Source: Limisalsivibrio acetivorans
GTDB taxonomy: Bacteria; Chrysiogenota; Deferribacteres; Deferribacterales; Geovibrionaceae
Length of the DNA: 64,000 nucleotides
Assembly (NCBI RefSeq): GCF_000421105.1
Contig: NZ_ATWF01000001.1
Span: forward strand, 1,026,930-1,090,929
Reading direction: 5' to 3'
Position 1 is the first letter of the stretch. Each line of letters opens with the position of its first letter. A program made the position numbers and the translations under genes. The notes beneath the pieces were generated by a model. That model made no database searches, was not told the DNA's origin, and worked only from the letters and a program-made list of their open reading frames with translations. Shown piece after piece: positions 44,194 through 54,276 of this stretch.

Positions 44194-45034
44194 CAATTAC
44201 GCCTATCTCACGCAGAAACTCACTGACACAGAAGTCGAAATCTGTGCTGAACCCTGCGGCGTTCTTATGCCCCCCTCCTCCGTTTGCCACGGCGAGGGAG
44301 CCTATGTCTATCCCTCTTCTGGAGCGGAGGGAAACCTTCTTCTTCTGTGCGTTCATCAGGATAACGTAATCTGTGTTGTATTCACCGGTGATATAGTTGC
44401 CCAGCTCGGAGTTATACTCTTCGCAGAAGACGAAGAACCCCTTGAGACCATCCTTGTCTGTGAACTGGAAACCGGATGCGGCGGCGTTTCGTATGTAGCG
44501 GTCACGCCTGTCCTCCTCCATGGAGATGATCATCTCCTCGGTATCGTCGAATCCCTGATAGGGCTTATCCATAAAACGTTTAGCGAAACGATCAATACCG
44601 AGTTTCATAAACAGTACGTTCATTCGCAGGCTGTCTTTCCTTTGCATATGCCACATATCGAAATCATTGACGCAGTCCACAAAGTTACGATAGGGCTCAA
44701 CATCGTACCCCTGCTCCCTGAGCCATTCGAATGTCAGCAGGGTTGCGCTTCGGGTGGTGTCGTGGATAACGCTGTGGTGCTCCTTCATCCATTCGGAGGA
44801 GGGGTGGTGGTCGATGGCGGTGATGTCCACCTCTCCCACAGCCTTCATGTACATCCTCTCAGAAGGGGCAAGGTCGGTGATGAGTACGCTGTTCACCTGA
44901 CCATAGGCCTCATCAAGCGTGGGATCCACATCGTTATAGTTGCAGTATGCGGTCTGGACATCGCCGAGGAACTTCTTAACAAGAATCCCGCAGCCTACCC
45001 CGTCCAGATCGTTATGGGTTATATGCAGAAGCAA
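44183..45034 (-). CDS. DHH-family phosphoesterase (NrnB-like)
   Basis: A 283-residue protein with the DHH catalytic motifs HNDLDGVGCG at the N-terminus, an Asp in LITDLAPS and IDHHPS near residue 97, followed by a C-terminal DHHA1 domain with NGGGGHKNAAGF. This is the fold of nano-RNases and c-di-AMP/pApA phosphodiesterases; the compact form without RecJ or sensory domains is closest to NrnB/oligoribonuclease types. The substrate is inferred. The start is TTG with GGAG six bases upstream, one base away from yjbQ. Confidence 0.88.
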   Translation of the reverse strand: MLLHITHNDLDGVGCGILVKKFLGDVQTAYCNYNDVDPTLDEAYGQVNSVLITDLAPSERMYMKAVGEVDITAIDHHPSSEWMKEHHSVIHDTTRSATLLTFEWLREQGYDVEPYRNFVDCVNDFDMWHMQRKDSLRMNVLFMKLGIDRFAKRFMDKPYQGFDDTEEMIISMEEDRRDRYIRNAAASGFQFTDKDGLKGFFVFCEEYNSELGNYITGEYNTDYVILMNAQKKKVSLRSRRGIDIGSLAVANGGGGHKNAAGFSTDFDFCVSEFLREIGVIDES

Positions 45035-45035
45035 A

Positions 45036-45455
45036 TCATTCTCCTATTATCTTCACAAGAACACGCTTGCGCCTTCTCCCGTCGAACTCTCCGTAGAAGA
45101 TACACTCCCACGGGCCGAAGTCGAGCTTTCCATCGGATATGGCCACAACAACCTCCCTTCCCATGATCTGCCGTTTATGGTGGGCGTCTCCGTTATCTTC
45201 GCCGGTGAGGTTATGGCGGTATCTTGTGAGCGGTTCATGGGGAGCAAGCTCCTCCAGCCACTCCTTATAATCCTGATGCAGGCCGTGTTCGTTGTCGTTT
45301 ATGAAAACAGAGGCGGTTATGTGCATTGCGTTAACGAGGCAGAGTCCCTCCCGAATCCTGCTCTCCCTGAGAGCATCCTCCACATCGGGGGTTATGTTGA
45401 CAAACTCCATGCGCTCCTTAGTGTTGAACCAGAGCTCCTTTCTGAATGACTTCAT
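45036..45455 (-). CDS. yjbQ: YjbQ/UPF0047 family protein
   Basis: A 139-residue protein with the family blocks [16 protein letters not shown] and the conserved [24 protein letters not shown] region. The histidine cluster ([14 protein letters not shown]) can bind metal. Members can rescue thiamine-phosphate synthase mutants weakly, but the true function is not settled. It is in the middle of the trpB2-queH operon. Confidence 0.92.
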   Translation of the reverse strand: MKSFRKELWFNTKERMEFVNITPDVEDALRESRIREGLCLVNAMHITASVFINDNEHGLHQDYKEWLEELAPHEPLTRYRHNLTGEDNGDAHHKRQIMGREVVVAISDGKLDFGPWECIFYGEFDGRRRKRVLVKIIGE

Positions 45456-45474
45456 ATCCGCCTCCCGTCTGATA

Positions 45475-45690
45475 TTATTTTCTGAAAAAGATATTAAGTA
45501 TAACAGTTACAACAATACTGATAATAATGGAGGTAACTACAGGAAAATGGAAAGAGAAGTTCTCCTTCTCTATGGAAATGTCGCCGGGGAGTCTGCCCAG
45601 ACCAAACTTGGATCCGAAAATGAAAACAAAGCCGACGAGGGCAATGACCGCCCCGAAGATGATAAGTAGTCTTCCCATATCCTCCATCAT
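45475..45690 (-). CDS. DUF2905 family small membrane protein
   Basis: A 71-residue protein with two membrane helices ([18 protein letters not shown] and a C-terminal [19 protein letters not shown]) joined by the short loop [19 protein letters not shown], which is the DUF2905 signature. Function unknown. The ATG overlaps the queH stop by four bases. Confidence 0.88.
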   Translation of the reverse strand: MMEDMGRLLIIFGAVIALVGFVFIFGSKFGLGRLPGDISIEKENFSFHFPVVTSIIISIVVTVILNIFFRK

Positions 45691-46253
45691 GCCTTCTCCA
45701 TGCGCTTATTGAATCTGCCCGAGAGCTGTTTGAGGTAGCGGTCCTCTTCGCTGTAGATACAGCCGCAGTATTGCTGGCGGTACATACCCTTTGCCTTGGA
45801 TACCTCTATACCCTCTTTCCATCCCTCACGGTAGTCCTCGTAATGGAACATGACGCCGTACTTCTTCGCCATCTCCTCGGCGAGGGAGACCATGAGATCG
45901 TGATCCTGATACCTGCTGTAGAGAAGGGTGGTTGTGAAGCAGTCGAACTTCCCCCGCTTCGCCGTCCTTGCCGCCTGCTCTATGCGGACGGCATAGCAGT
46001 ACAGGCATCTGCTCTTCTCTCTGTATGCGGCGTTTCGGACAAACTCCTCAAGGCCGTAGGTCTCATCAATAATTGAGCCTATCCCCTCCTCTTCGTTGAA
46101 ATCCGCCGCCTGCTCCAGACGTGCATAAAACTCCTGCACAGGGTGGATGTTCGGATTATAGAAGTATGCCGAAATGTCAAACCCCGCCTCCTTAAGCATC
46201 CTTACAGGATAAATCGAGCACGGGGCACAGCATTGGTGGAGGAGAATCCTCAT
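45687..46253 (-). CDS. queH: Epoxyqueuosine reductase QueH
   Basis: A 188-residue enzyme that reduces epoxyqueuosine to queuosine in tRNA, the non-orthologous replacement of QueG. Cysteine motifs bind the 4Fe-4S cluster and catalytic metal: HQCCAPC at the N-terminus, CLYCY near residue 91 and QQYCGC near residue 163. YFYNPNIHP is also typical. It overlaps trpB2 and the DUF2905 gene by four bases each. Confidence 0.95.
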   Translation of the reverse strand: MRILLHQCCAPCSIYPVRMLKEAGFDISAYFYNPNIHPVQEFYARLEQAADFNEEEGIGSIIDETYGLEEFVRNAAYREKSRCLYCYAVRIEQAARTAKRGKFDCFTTTLLYSRYQDHDLMVSLAEEMAKKYGVMFHYEDYREGWKEGIEVSKAKGMYRQQYCGCIYSEEDRYLKQLSGRFNKRMEKA

Positions 46254-47599
46254 TTAACCTCCGGCAGACGCTCCAGAGAGTCCTTAATGGCGGCTTCGGG
46301 ATACTCGTAGTCCTCGAGCTTGCCTTCCATGTATGATTCGTAGGATGTCATATCAAAATGTCCGTGTCCACTGAGACAGAAGAGTATAGTCTTCTCCTCG
46401 CCAGCTTCCTTGCACCTGAGAGCTTCATGGACCACAGCTGCCACTGCGTGGGCGGATTCGGGAGCGGGGATTATACCCTCTTCCTTGGCAAACATGGTTC
46501 CATACTTGAACACATCAAGCTGGGGAACGCTCTGGGCACCCACAAGGCCGTGCTTGTAAAGATGGCTTACAATGGGGGAATCGCCGTGGTAGCGCAGACC
46601 GCCGGAGTGGATGGCGGGGGGCTCGAAGTCGTGTCCGAGGGTGTACATCTTCATGATGGGGGTAAGCTTCGCCACATCGCCGTAATCGTAGGCGAACTGA
46701 CCCTTTGTCAGTGTAGGGCAGCTTGAGGGCTCAACGGCTATCGCCTCGATATCCTTACCGTTAATCTTGTCCTGAACGAAGGGGAAGGCGATGCCTGCGA
46801 AGTTTGAACCGCCGCCGCAGGAGGCGTACACTACATCGGGGTATTCATTAACCTTCTCGAGCTGCTTCTTCGCCTCAAGGCCGATAACAGTCTGGTGCAG
46901 ACAGACGTGGTTGAGAACCGAACCGAGTGCGTAGTTGGTATCCGCACGGCTGGCCGCCTCCTCCACAGCTTCACTGATGGCAAGACCGAGGCTTCCGTTG
47001 CTGTCGGGGTTCTTTGCGAGCATTGCACGTCCGGCGTTTGTAAGCTCGGAGGGGCTGGGGATAACCTCGGCACCGAACATCTTCATGAAGCTCTTCCTAT
47101 AGGGCTTCTGATGATAGCTTACCTTAACCATGAACACACGGCACTCCATCTCGAACTGGGCGCATGCGTAGCTGAGTGCACTACCCCACTGCCCTGCTCC
47201 GGTCTCGGTGGAGAGCTTCTTGATGCCGTGCTTTAGGTTATAGTATGCCTGGGGAACGGCTGTATTGGTTTTATGGCTTCCTGCGGGGGAAACGCCTTCG
47301 TATTTAAAATATATCTTTGCGGGAGTGCCGAGGAGCTTCTCCAGTCTGGTGGCTCTCATCAGGGGTGAGGGTCTCCAGATAGAAAGGATGTCCATCACCT
47401 CTTCGGGGATATCAAACCATCGCTGGGTACTCATCTCCTGCTCTATGAGTGCGGGGGGGAAGATAGCCTGCATCTCCTCAAAGGTTGCGGGCTGACCCGT
47501 TGCGGGGCTTATGGGGGGAACCATAGGCTCGGGGAGATCCGCCATTATATTGTACCACTGCTTGGGAATTTCGTTTTTATCCAGATAGATCCGTTCCAT
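46250..47599 (-). CDS. trpB2: Tryptophan synthase beta chain, type 2 (TrpB2)
   Basis: A 449-residue PLP enzyme of the TrpB2 class. The PLP lysine is in [17 protein letters not shown], followed by [13 protein letters not shown] and the phosphate-binding [10 protein letters not shown]. The long N-terminus with [19 protein letters not shown] is typical of TrpB2 and absent from TrpB1. TrpB2 proteins do not form the classical complex with TrpA and are thought to salvage indole or act as serine deaminases. It has its own promoter, far from the trp operon, and heads the queH-yjbQ-engB operon. Confidence 0.95.
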   Translation of the reverse strand: MERIYLDKNEIPKQWYNIMADLPEPMVPPISPATGQPATFEEMQAIFPPALIEQEMSTQRWFDIPEEVMDILSIWRPSPLMRATRLEKLLGTPAKIYFKYEGVSPAGSHKTNTAVPQAYYNLKHGIKKLSTETGAGQWGSALSYACAQFEMECRVFMVKVSYHQKPYRKSFMKMFGAEVIPSPSELTNAGRAMLAKNPDSNGSLGLAISEAVEEAASRADTNYALGSVLNHVCLHQTVIGLEAKKQLEKVNEYPDVVYASCGGGSNFAGIAFPFVQDKINGKDIEAIAVEPSSCPTLTKGQFAYDYGDVAKLTPIMKMYTLGHDFEPPAIHSGGLRYHGDSPIVSHLYKHGLVGAQSVPQLDVFKYGTMFAKEEGIIPAPESAHAVAAVVHEALRCKEAGEEKTILFCLSGHGHFDMTSYESYMEGKLEDYEYPEAAIKDSLERLPEVK

Positions 47600-47643
47600 G
47601 TATCTGATACCTCCGATTAGTTGTGTGCGCTACACTTTTCGCC

Positions 47644-47672
47644 ATTGTAGGTTAACTTGATAATGTTTTCAA
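47644..47672 (-). promoter_or_regulatory. Promoter of the trpB2 operon
   Basis: On the minus strand TTGAAA (47672-47667), a 17-base spacer and TACAAT (47649-47644). On the plus strand the same stretch holds TTAACT (47652-47657) and TATTAT (47675-47680), also with a 17-base spacer, a weaker candidate for the divergent DJ-1 gene. The two promoters would overlap. Confidence 0.6.
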
Positions 47673-47704
47673 TATATTATACCCTTCTGAAAAAGGAGGC
47701 AGTC

Positions 47705-48253
47705 ATGGCGAAAGCAGTAATAATTCTGGCGGACGGCTTTGAGGAGATCGAGGCGTTGAGCGTGATCGATATCCTCAGAAGGGCCAAGATCGACATCAAA
47801 ACAGCCGCCATCCGTGACGGCTATGTGGAAAGCGCCCGCGGTGTCAGGGTAATAGCAGATGTTTCTATCGATGACGTCAAGCTAGAGGATTATGCGGCCA
47901 TAATCCTCCCCGGCGGCCAGCCCGGTGCGGACAACCTTAGTGCGGATCAGCGTGTGCGGGATCTTCTGCAGAGGTTTTATGATGCGGACCAGCTTGTCTG
48001 CGCGATCTGCGCCGCTCCATTCATTCTGGCGGATATGGGAATCCTCGACGGAAAGCGTGCCACATGCTACCCCGCCTATGCGGAGAGGCTCGTTAACGCA
48101 AAATATCTGGAGGATCCTGTGGTTGAGGACGGCAACGTCATCACCAGCAGAGGACCTGCCACAGCACCCGACTTCGGCTTCAAGATAGCCGAGAGGATGG
48201 TGGACAGAAGGATGAGCGATACCCTCAAAAAGGCAATGCTCTACGAATCCTGA
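47705..48253 (+). CDS. DJ-1/PfpI family protein
   Basis: A 182-residue protein of the DJ-1/YajL branch. The reactive cysteine C102 sits in the nucleophile elbow AICAAP, and the partner glutamate is in GFEEIEAL. Members act as chaperones, glyoxalases or protein deglycases under stress; which applies is not visible. The ATG at 47705 follows AAGGAGG at ideal spacing; the frame extends upstream but without signals. Its 3' end overlaps the converging transglutaminase gene by 13 bases. Confidence 0.92.
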   Translation: MAKAVIILADGFEEIEALSVIDILRRAKIDIKTAAIRDGYVESARGVRVIADVSIDDVKLEDYAAIILPGGQPGADNLSADQRVRDLLQRFYDADQLVCAICAAPFILADMGILDGKRATCYPAYAERLVNAKYLEDPVVEDGNVITSRGPATAPDFGFKIAERMVDRRMSDTLKKAMLYES

Positions 48254-50163
48254 TTAATATCTGCGGGGGAGAGGGATTTTATAAGCTCCCTTATCTCCCG
48301 CTCATCATCCTGGGTAAGCTTATCCTTTCCATATACCGAGGCGTTCAGCCTGTCAGCTATCATCAAGGCTCCTTCGGAGTCCAGCCTGAGAGCATACTCC
48401 CTTAAACCTTCACCTCTACCCCTGATATAACCCAGCTTAGCGCCCTTCGATGCGAAGGCATCAGCCAGATGTTTCTCCGCACTTTTGCGCCCCCTTCGGC
48501 GCCTGAGGGCGAAGAGCACCAACACAACCGCTCCCCCCGCTCCGGTGATAACTATAAGAAACCGTACAGCACCCCCCTTAAGGTTTATCTCAGGATCCTT
48601 GATGATGGAGGCGGCCTCACGAATGAGTGCCAGCTGCTTGCCGAAATCGTAGTTAATGATAAATGCGTTCCAGTAGTAGTTTATGCTGTCCATCATCAGC
48701 TTTATGCGCTGGAGGATGCTTCGGTCTATATTGGGTGTAAAGACCTCCGATGATGCGGGGGTGGGGTCTATCCTGAGCCACCCTTTGCCCTTAACATAAG
48801 CCTCTACCCAGACGTGGGCGTTCTTCTGGGGGACGATATAGTATCCGGCGGCCTCGTTGTATGTTCCACCCCGGTAACCCCCGACGAGCCTTGTGGGAAC
48901 GCCCGCATTGCGGAGGATGAGGCCCGCTGTGGAGGCGTAGAACTCACAGTTGCCCCTCTTTGCATCGAAGATGAAGGAGCTGAGCGCATTATAGCCGGAG
49001 GGGAGATCCCTTGTGGCATACTCGTAGCCATTCCTTATGAAATAGCTCTGCACGTGCTTTATAAGTTCCTCACCATTCCTGCCGCCGGCGGCCTTCCGGG
49101 CAAAGGTGCGTACATCCTCACTGAGGGTATCGGGGAGTGCGGTGTACCTCTCATTGTCAATATTTTCGTCTGGGAGGTACTTGTCCAGAGACGAAAAAAC
49201 GTCGTACTCGATCCGCCTCGTTATCTCACGCCTGTTTATGAAAGTAAGGTCGTGGGAGCGGTTACGGTGGGCGATCACCATCGTATAAGGTCTGTCGAGA
49301 CCGAAGAGGTAACGTTCCCCGTAGGGCTCTAGATAAACCTTCTGCTCAACTACCCTCTTCGGGCTTCGCAGGGTTATCCCCCCTCTGCCGCCGGAGGATT
49401 TCCAGTTGATGCCGTCATACTCATCAAGGACAACACCCCGCCAGTAAAGATCATTATTGGCTGTCTTATCCATCTTCACACGCATGATGATCCTTGAATC
49501 ATCCTGTATATCCGATACATCTCCAAGCCCCACACTGTCCGAGAAGCCTGTCATGCCGGCGCCTTTGTTGTTCAGGAAATTCATGAGCGGGTAGTTCGTT
49601 CTGGGGAGTACAACGAAGAGGAGCGCCGCTACGGGGATGGATATAAGGGGGATTGGAAGGGTTCTGAGGATAATCCGCATAACCTCCCCCTTTCTCAGAG
49701 CTATTCGCACATCCTCGGCCATATATGTGAGAAAAACCACGGCTGCGGAGACGAGGAAGAAAACCACAGCCAGATAGATAATGAACATGATAGAAAGGCT
49801 TACAAGGGCGGAACCGGCAAGCATGAATACTGCGATCATATATATCTGCATGTAGTCACGAAATTTCTTGTCCGTCTCTATGAACTTCACCGCCTGTATC
49901 AGTATGAGCGCCTCTAGCGATGGAAGCACCATGTTGTCCATATTGATCCGCAGCAGAGTGAAACCGATAACGATTACGGAGATTGTGTTAAGCAGATAGC
50001 GGGGTAGCACCGTTCTGCCGAGCTCCGTAAGCCATGCAGAGAGGCCGAGGCAGAAGAAGAATATCACCGTATAGACGGCGTTAACGTGTGGTATCAGCGG
50101 TATTACAGATACTGCGCCGATCATGTATGTAAGGAGGTAGACTATCCTTGAAGCCTCAATCAT
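48241..50163 (-). CDS. TgpA-like membrane transglutaminase-domain protein
   Basis: A 640-residue protein. The N-terminal ~190 residues hold several membrane helices (DUF3488-like). A periplasmic transglutaminase-like domain follows with the catalytic triad visible: Cys in GNCEFYASTAG near residue 400, His in QKNAHVWVEAYV, Asp in WLRIDPTPAS. One more helix near residue 545 and a cytoplasmic tail end the protein. It is third in a moxR-DUF58-transglutaminase operon, a common triad of unknown function. It overlaps DUF58 by eight bases. Confidence 0.92.
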   Translation of the reverse strand: MIEASRIVYLLTYMIGAVSVIPLIPHVNAVYTVIFFFCLGLSAWLTELGRTVLPRYLLNTISVIVIGFTLLRINMDNMVLPSLEALILIQAVKFIETDKKFRDYMQIYMIAVFMLAGSALVSLSIMFIIYLAVVFFLVSAAVVFLTYMAEDVRIALRKGEVMRIILRTLPIPLISIPVAALLFVVLPRTNYPLMNFLNNKGAGMTGFSDSVGLGDVSDIQDDSRIIMRVKMDKTANNDLYWRGVVLDEYDGINWKSSGGRGGITLRSPKRVVEQKVYLEPYGERYLFGLDRPYTMVIAHRNRSHDLTFINRREITRRIEYDVFSSLDKYLPDENIDNERYTALPDTLSEDVRTFARKAAGGRNGEELIKHVQSYFIRNGYEYATRDLPSGYNALSSFIFDAKRGNCEFYASTAGLILRNAGVPTRLVGGYRGGTYNEAAGYYIVPQKNAHVWVEAYVKGKGWLRIDPTPASSEVFTPNIDRSILQRIKLMMDSINYYWNAFIINYDFGKQLALIREAASIIKDPEINLKGGAVRFLIVITGAGGAVVLVLFALRRRRGRKSAEKHLADAFASKGAKLGYIRGRGEGLREYALRLDSEGALMIADRLNASVYGKDKLTQDDEREIRELIKSLSPADINQDS

Positions 50164-51061
50164 AGAGTGCCAGCTCCTTGAGCATGCTCAGCCTGTGGGT
50201 TCTCCCTGAAACGGGGGGAAAGGTTTTCGAAGGCATCCTGAGCCCCACAGGTGTACCCTTTGCGCTCAGTCCGTTTATAATCCATACGGCGCAGGAGAGT
50301 TTGTGCTCCAGATCCCCCATAATCGAGGAGAAATCAATGATTACAGGGGGAACCGTGAGGGCTGAAAGCTCCTTCACCTTAACAACCCCTGTTCTGGCGG
50401 TCGCCTTCCAGTGGATATAACGTAGGGGATCGCCGGAGATGTAATCCCTTATGGACAGCAGTTCGGAGTCAAACCCCCTTGTCTCTGAATCTGTCTCACC
50501 CTTCTCCTCCCTCTTCCAGCGGGCATCCGCCGGAACCGGACAGCTTACGGGAGCGGGGAACACCAGAGCGGAGGGCTTTGAGTCATCATCGAAATTCTTA
50601 AACCTTATAAAGAAGTTAAAAGGAAAAACCGAAGATATCCAGACATCATGGAGCTTCACCTCCCCCCTTCTTTCGAAGTTAAGCTCCATAAACCGGGAAT
50701 CGGATGCACCCGTTTCCACAAAGGGGAAGAGGACATTCTGATCGTTCACATGGATGCGTATGAGAAAAACCGGGAGGAACTTCCGGTTGTTTTTGAGACG
50801 AACCTCCACGGGTGTGCTTCTTCCTGCATAGACCTCATCGGGGAAGATAAGCTCTATCTCCAGCTCCTTAAGGTTGTTCACCCCGAAGAAACCGGAAACA
50901 CCCATAAAGCCGAGCATTATGGCAACTATTATATAAACAAGGTTGTTGGCGGTGTTAACAGCTCCGAAGCCCATTATGATGGTGAGGGTAATATATATCC
51001 ACCCTGCCTTCTTTATCCGTATAACACCGGGGGCTCCGGGCTTCTTCACCCTTTTCTTCAT
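50156..51061 (-). CDS. DUF58 domain protein
   Basis: A 301-residue protein with two N-terminal membrane helices (about 18-60) and a DUF58 domain in the C-terminal half with the signature RDYISGDPLRYIHWKATART near residue 206. DUF58 proteins resemble von Willebrand A domains and act with MoxR ATPases. The ATG overlaps the moxR stop by four bases. Function unknown; a role in envelope stress or complex assembly is inferred from relatives. Confidence 0.93.
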   Translation of the reverse strand: MKKRVKKPGAPGVIRIKKAGWIYITLTIIMGFGAVNTANNLVYIIVAIMLGFMGVSGFFGVNNLKELEIELIFPDEVYAGRSTPVEVRLKNNRKFLPVFLIRIHVNDQNVLFPFVETGASDSRFMELNFERRGEVKLHDVWISSVFPFNFFIRFKNFDDDSKPSALVFPAPVSCPVPADARWKREEKGETDSETRGFDSELLSIRDYISGDPLRYIHWKATARTGVVKVKELSALTVPPVIIDFSSIMGDLEHKLSCAVWIINGLSAKGTPVGLRMPSKTFPPVSGRTHRLSMLKELALYD

Positions 51062-51990
51062 ACGGGTATTTCCACCTCGTCCACCAGCGCTTTTATGAAA
51101 TTCTCACGGCTCTGACCGGTGAACTCATCGCTGAACAGAACCCTGTGGGTTATGATATTGGTGCAAAGCTCCTTGATATCCTCGGGGATAACGTAATCAC
51201 GCCCCTGAAACCATGCATTTGCCCTTGCCAGACGTGTCATAAACAGCGTCGCCCTTGTGGAAAGCCCCGCACGGAGGAACTTGCTCCCCCTTGTGGCATC
51301 GGCGATATCGAGGATGTAGTCCATCATCGTATCCGAAAGATCCACATCTGTCTCTATCTCTTTCTGGGTCTCCAGAATCTCTTCAAGGGCTGTCATCGGC
51401 TCTATCCCGTAAAGATCACTCCGCCTGCTCCCCCCTTTGAGGATTATCCGCTCCGCCTCCCTGCCGGGGTAGCCGAGGCTTATCTTCATCATAAAACGAT
51501 CTAGCTGTGATTCCGGCAGCGGGAAGGTTCCGAACTGATCAAGGGGGTTCTGGGTGGCGATAACGAAGAAAGGGCTGGGGAGCTTGTGGGTTATACCCTC
51601 CACTGTAACCTGCTTCTCACCCATCGCCTCAAGGAGAGCACTCTGGGTTTTGGGGGTGGCTCTGTTTATCTCGTCCACAAGGACAATGTTGTGGAATATG
51701 GGTCCGGGCTGGAACTCGAACCTGCTGGTATCTTTATTGAATACGGAAAGTCCCGTAACATCTGTGGGGAGAAGGTCGTTGGTGCACTGGATACGCCCGA
51801 AGCTCAGCCCCAGCGACTTGGCGATGCCGATGGCCAGAGTCGTCTTCCCCAGACCGGGCAAATCCTCAATGAGAAGGTGTCCTCTGGTGAAGAAGGTGAG
51901 CAGGGAAAGGCGCAACCCTTCGTCCTTCCCGTGTAGATACTGGCCGAGGAACTGCATTATGGAGTTTATCTTCTGATTATGTATGCTCAT
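51058..51990 (-). CDS. MoxR-family AAA+ ATPase
   Basis: A 310-residue ATPase. Walker A is DLPGLGKTTLA, Walker B VLVDEINRA, followed by ALLEAMGEKQV and FVIATQNPLDQFGTFPLPESQLDRF, all typical of MoxR. The C-terminal lid contains the LSTRATLFMTRLARANAW block. I use the ATG at 51990, preceded by AAGGGGG, rather than one 14 codons upstream. It heads the operon with DUF58 and the transglutaminase protein; MoxR ATPases act as chaperones for such partners. Confidence 0.95.
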   Translation of the reverse strand: MSIHNQKINSIMQFLGQYLHGKDEGLRLSLLTFFTRGHLLIEDLPGLGKTTLAIGIAKSLGLSFGRIQCTNDLLPTDVTGLSVFNKDTSRFEFQPGPIFHNIVLVDEINRATPKTQSALLEAMGEKQVTVEGITHKLPSPFFVIATQNPLDQFGTFPLPESQLDRFMMKISLGYPGREAERIILKGGSRRSDLYGIEPMTALEEILETQKEIETDVDLSDTMMDYILDIADATRGSKFLRAGLSTRATLFMTRLARANAWFQGRDYVIPEDIKELCTNIITHRVLFSDEFTGQSRENFIKALVDEVEIPV

Positions 51991-52074
51991 TGGCGGATTC
52001 CCCCTTTCGATAATTCTAACATGTATAAACACAAATTTAAGACAAATGAAAATGAGTTAAAGGGGGAATAGAAA

Positions 52075-52098
52075 AGCCCTCTTCCTAGAAAGAGGGCT
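52075..52098 (-). terminator. Intrinsic terminator after glyQ
   Basis: The inverted repeat AGCCCTCTT/AAGAGGGCT with a short loop, followed on the minus strand by TTTTCTATT. It lies 20 bases past the glyQ stop and separates glyQ from moxR, so glyS is not co-transcribed. Confidence 0.8.
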
Positions 52099-52117
52099 CC
52101 GGGATATTTTTGTTCGC

Positions 52118-52987
<870 letters not shown>

Positions 52988-53005
52988 ATCTGCTCCTTAT
53001 TTAAA

Positions 53006-53030
53006 GAAAAAGGGGAGATAGTCCTCCCCT
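53006..53030 (-). terminator. Terminator hairpin between argG and glyQ
   Basis: AGGGGAG-GACTAT-CTCCCCT followed by TTTTTCTTT on the minus strand, directly after the argG stop. It should end most argDFG transcripts. Because glyQ begins 18 bases later, glyQ must depend on read-through or on a promoter upstream of this hairpin. Confidence 0.75.
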
Positions 53031-53036
53031 AGCTGT

Positions 53037-54248
53037 TTATTTTTTTGCCCTGAGGGCGTGGGTTCTCAGGGGTAGTGCATGGAGTTTGATGAAACCGTTC
53101 GCATCGGTCTGGTCGTATGCGCCCTTATCATCATCCATGGAAACCACCATCATGTCGTAGAGGGAACGCTCGCTCTCTCTTCCTGTGCAGGTGATGTTCC
53201 CCTTGTAAAGCTCGAGCTTCACCTTTCCTGTTACGAACTTCTGGGATTCGTTGAGGAACGCCATGAGGCAGTCCATCTCACTGCAGTACCAGTATCCGTT
53301 GTAAACGAGCTGGGCGAATCTGGGCATAAGGGTGTCCTTGAGGTTGATGAGGCTTCCCTCAACGGTGAGCCCTTCGAGATCCCTGTGGGCGGCCATGAGG
53401 ATGGTTCCGCCGGGGGTTTCATAAACGCCTCTGGACTTCATGCCCACGTATCTGCTCTCAACGATGTCAACCCTGCCCACACCGTGCTTGCCGCCAATGC
53501 GGTTAAGCTCTGTGAGCATATCTGCGGGGGAGAGAGCCTTGCCGTTAAGCTTAACGGCCTCACCCTTATCGAACTCAAGCTCGATAACCTCAGCCTCATC
53601 GGGGGCCTTCTTGGGGTCCGTTGTATACTCGAACATCTCCTCGGGGGGGCATTTTGCGGGGTCCTCAAGGACGCCTGCCTCGAAGCTGATGTGCATGAGG
53701 TTGTCGTCACTGCTCCAGGGCTGTTCGGCTGTGGCTTTAACGGGGATACCGTGCTCCTCCGCGAACTCCATAGCCTCTTTACGACCCTTGATCTTATTGA
53801 AGAATTCGGGGATACGCCACGGAACTATGCACTCAAGCTCAGGATCGAGTGCAGCCATGGAAAGCTCGAAGCGAACCTGGTCGTTACCCTTGCCCGTTGC
53901 ACCGTGGGAGAGGTACTTGGCGCCCGTCTTGTGGGCGACATCCACCATACCCTTGGCGATGATAGGCCTTGCGAGGGATGTACCCAGAAGGTAGCGACCC
54001 TCGTAGAGTGCGTTGAATTTGATGGAAGGATAAACGAAATCCTTCACGAACTCCTCTTTAAGATCGAGGCAGTGGAAATCCACTGCTCCGGAGCTCATTG
54101 CCTTCTCCCTGATTGGTTCGGGATCATCTATCTGACCGAGGTCTGCCACATAGGCCACAACGTCATAACCTTTGAGCTGAAGCCACTTGAGAATTACAGA
54201 TGTGTCAAGGCCGCCAGAATAGGCGAGAACAACCTTTTCCCTGCTCAT
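53037..54248 (-). CDS. argG: Argininosuccinate synthase
   Basis: A 403-residue enzyme joining citrulline and aspartate with ATP. The ATP pyrophosphatase loop AYSGGLDTSV is at residues 9-18, followed by YVADLGQ and the GATGKGNDQVRFE block. I use the ATG at 54248, preceded by GGAGG, because the 42-codon upstream extension is not family-like and overlaps argF. It is third in argD-argF-argG. argH is not in the window. Confidence 0.97.
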   Translation of the reverse strand: MSREKVVLAYSGGLDTSVILKWLQLKGYDVVAYVADLGQIDDPEPIREKAMSSGAVDFHCLDLKEEFVKDFVYPSIKFNALYEGRYLLGTSLARPIIAKGMVDVAHKTGAKYLSHGATGKGNDQVRFELSMAALDPELECIVPWRIPEFFNKIKGRKEAMEFAEEHGIPVKATAEQPWSSDDNLMHISFEAGVLEDPAKCPPEEMFEYTTDPKKAPDEAEVIELEFDKGEAVKLNGKALSPADMLTELNRIGGKHGVGRVDIVESRYVGMKSRGVYETPGGTILMAAHRDLEGLTVEGSLINLKDTLMPRFAQLVYNGYWYCSEMDCLMAFLNESQKFVTGKVKLELYKGNITCTGRESERSLYDMMVVSMDDDKGAYDQTDANGFIKLHALPLRTHALRAKK

Positions 54249-54276
54249 AACTTTATTTCCTCCAAAGTTGAGTATA

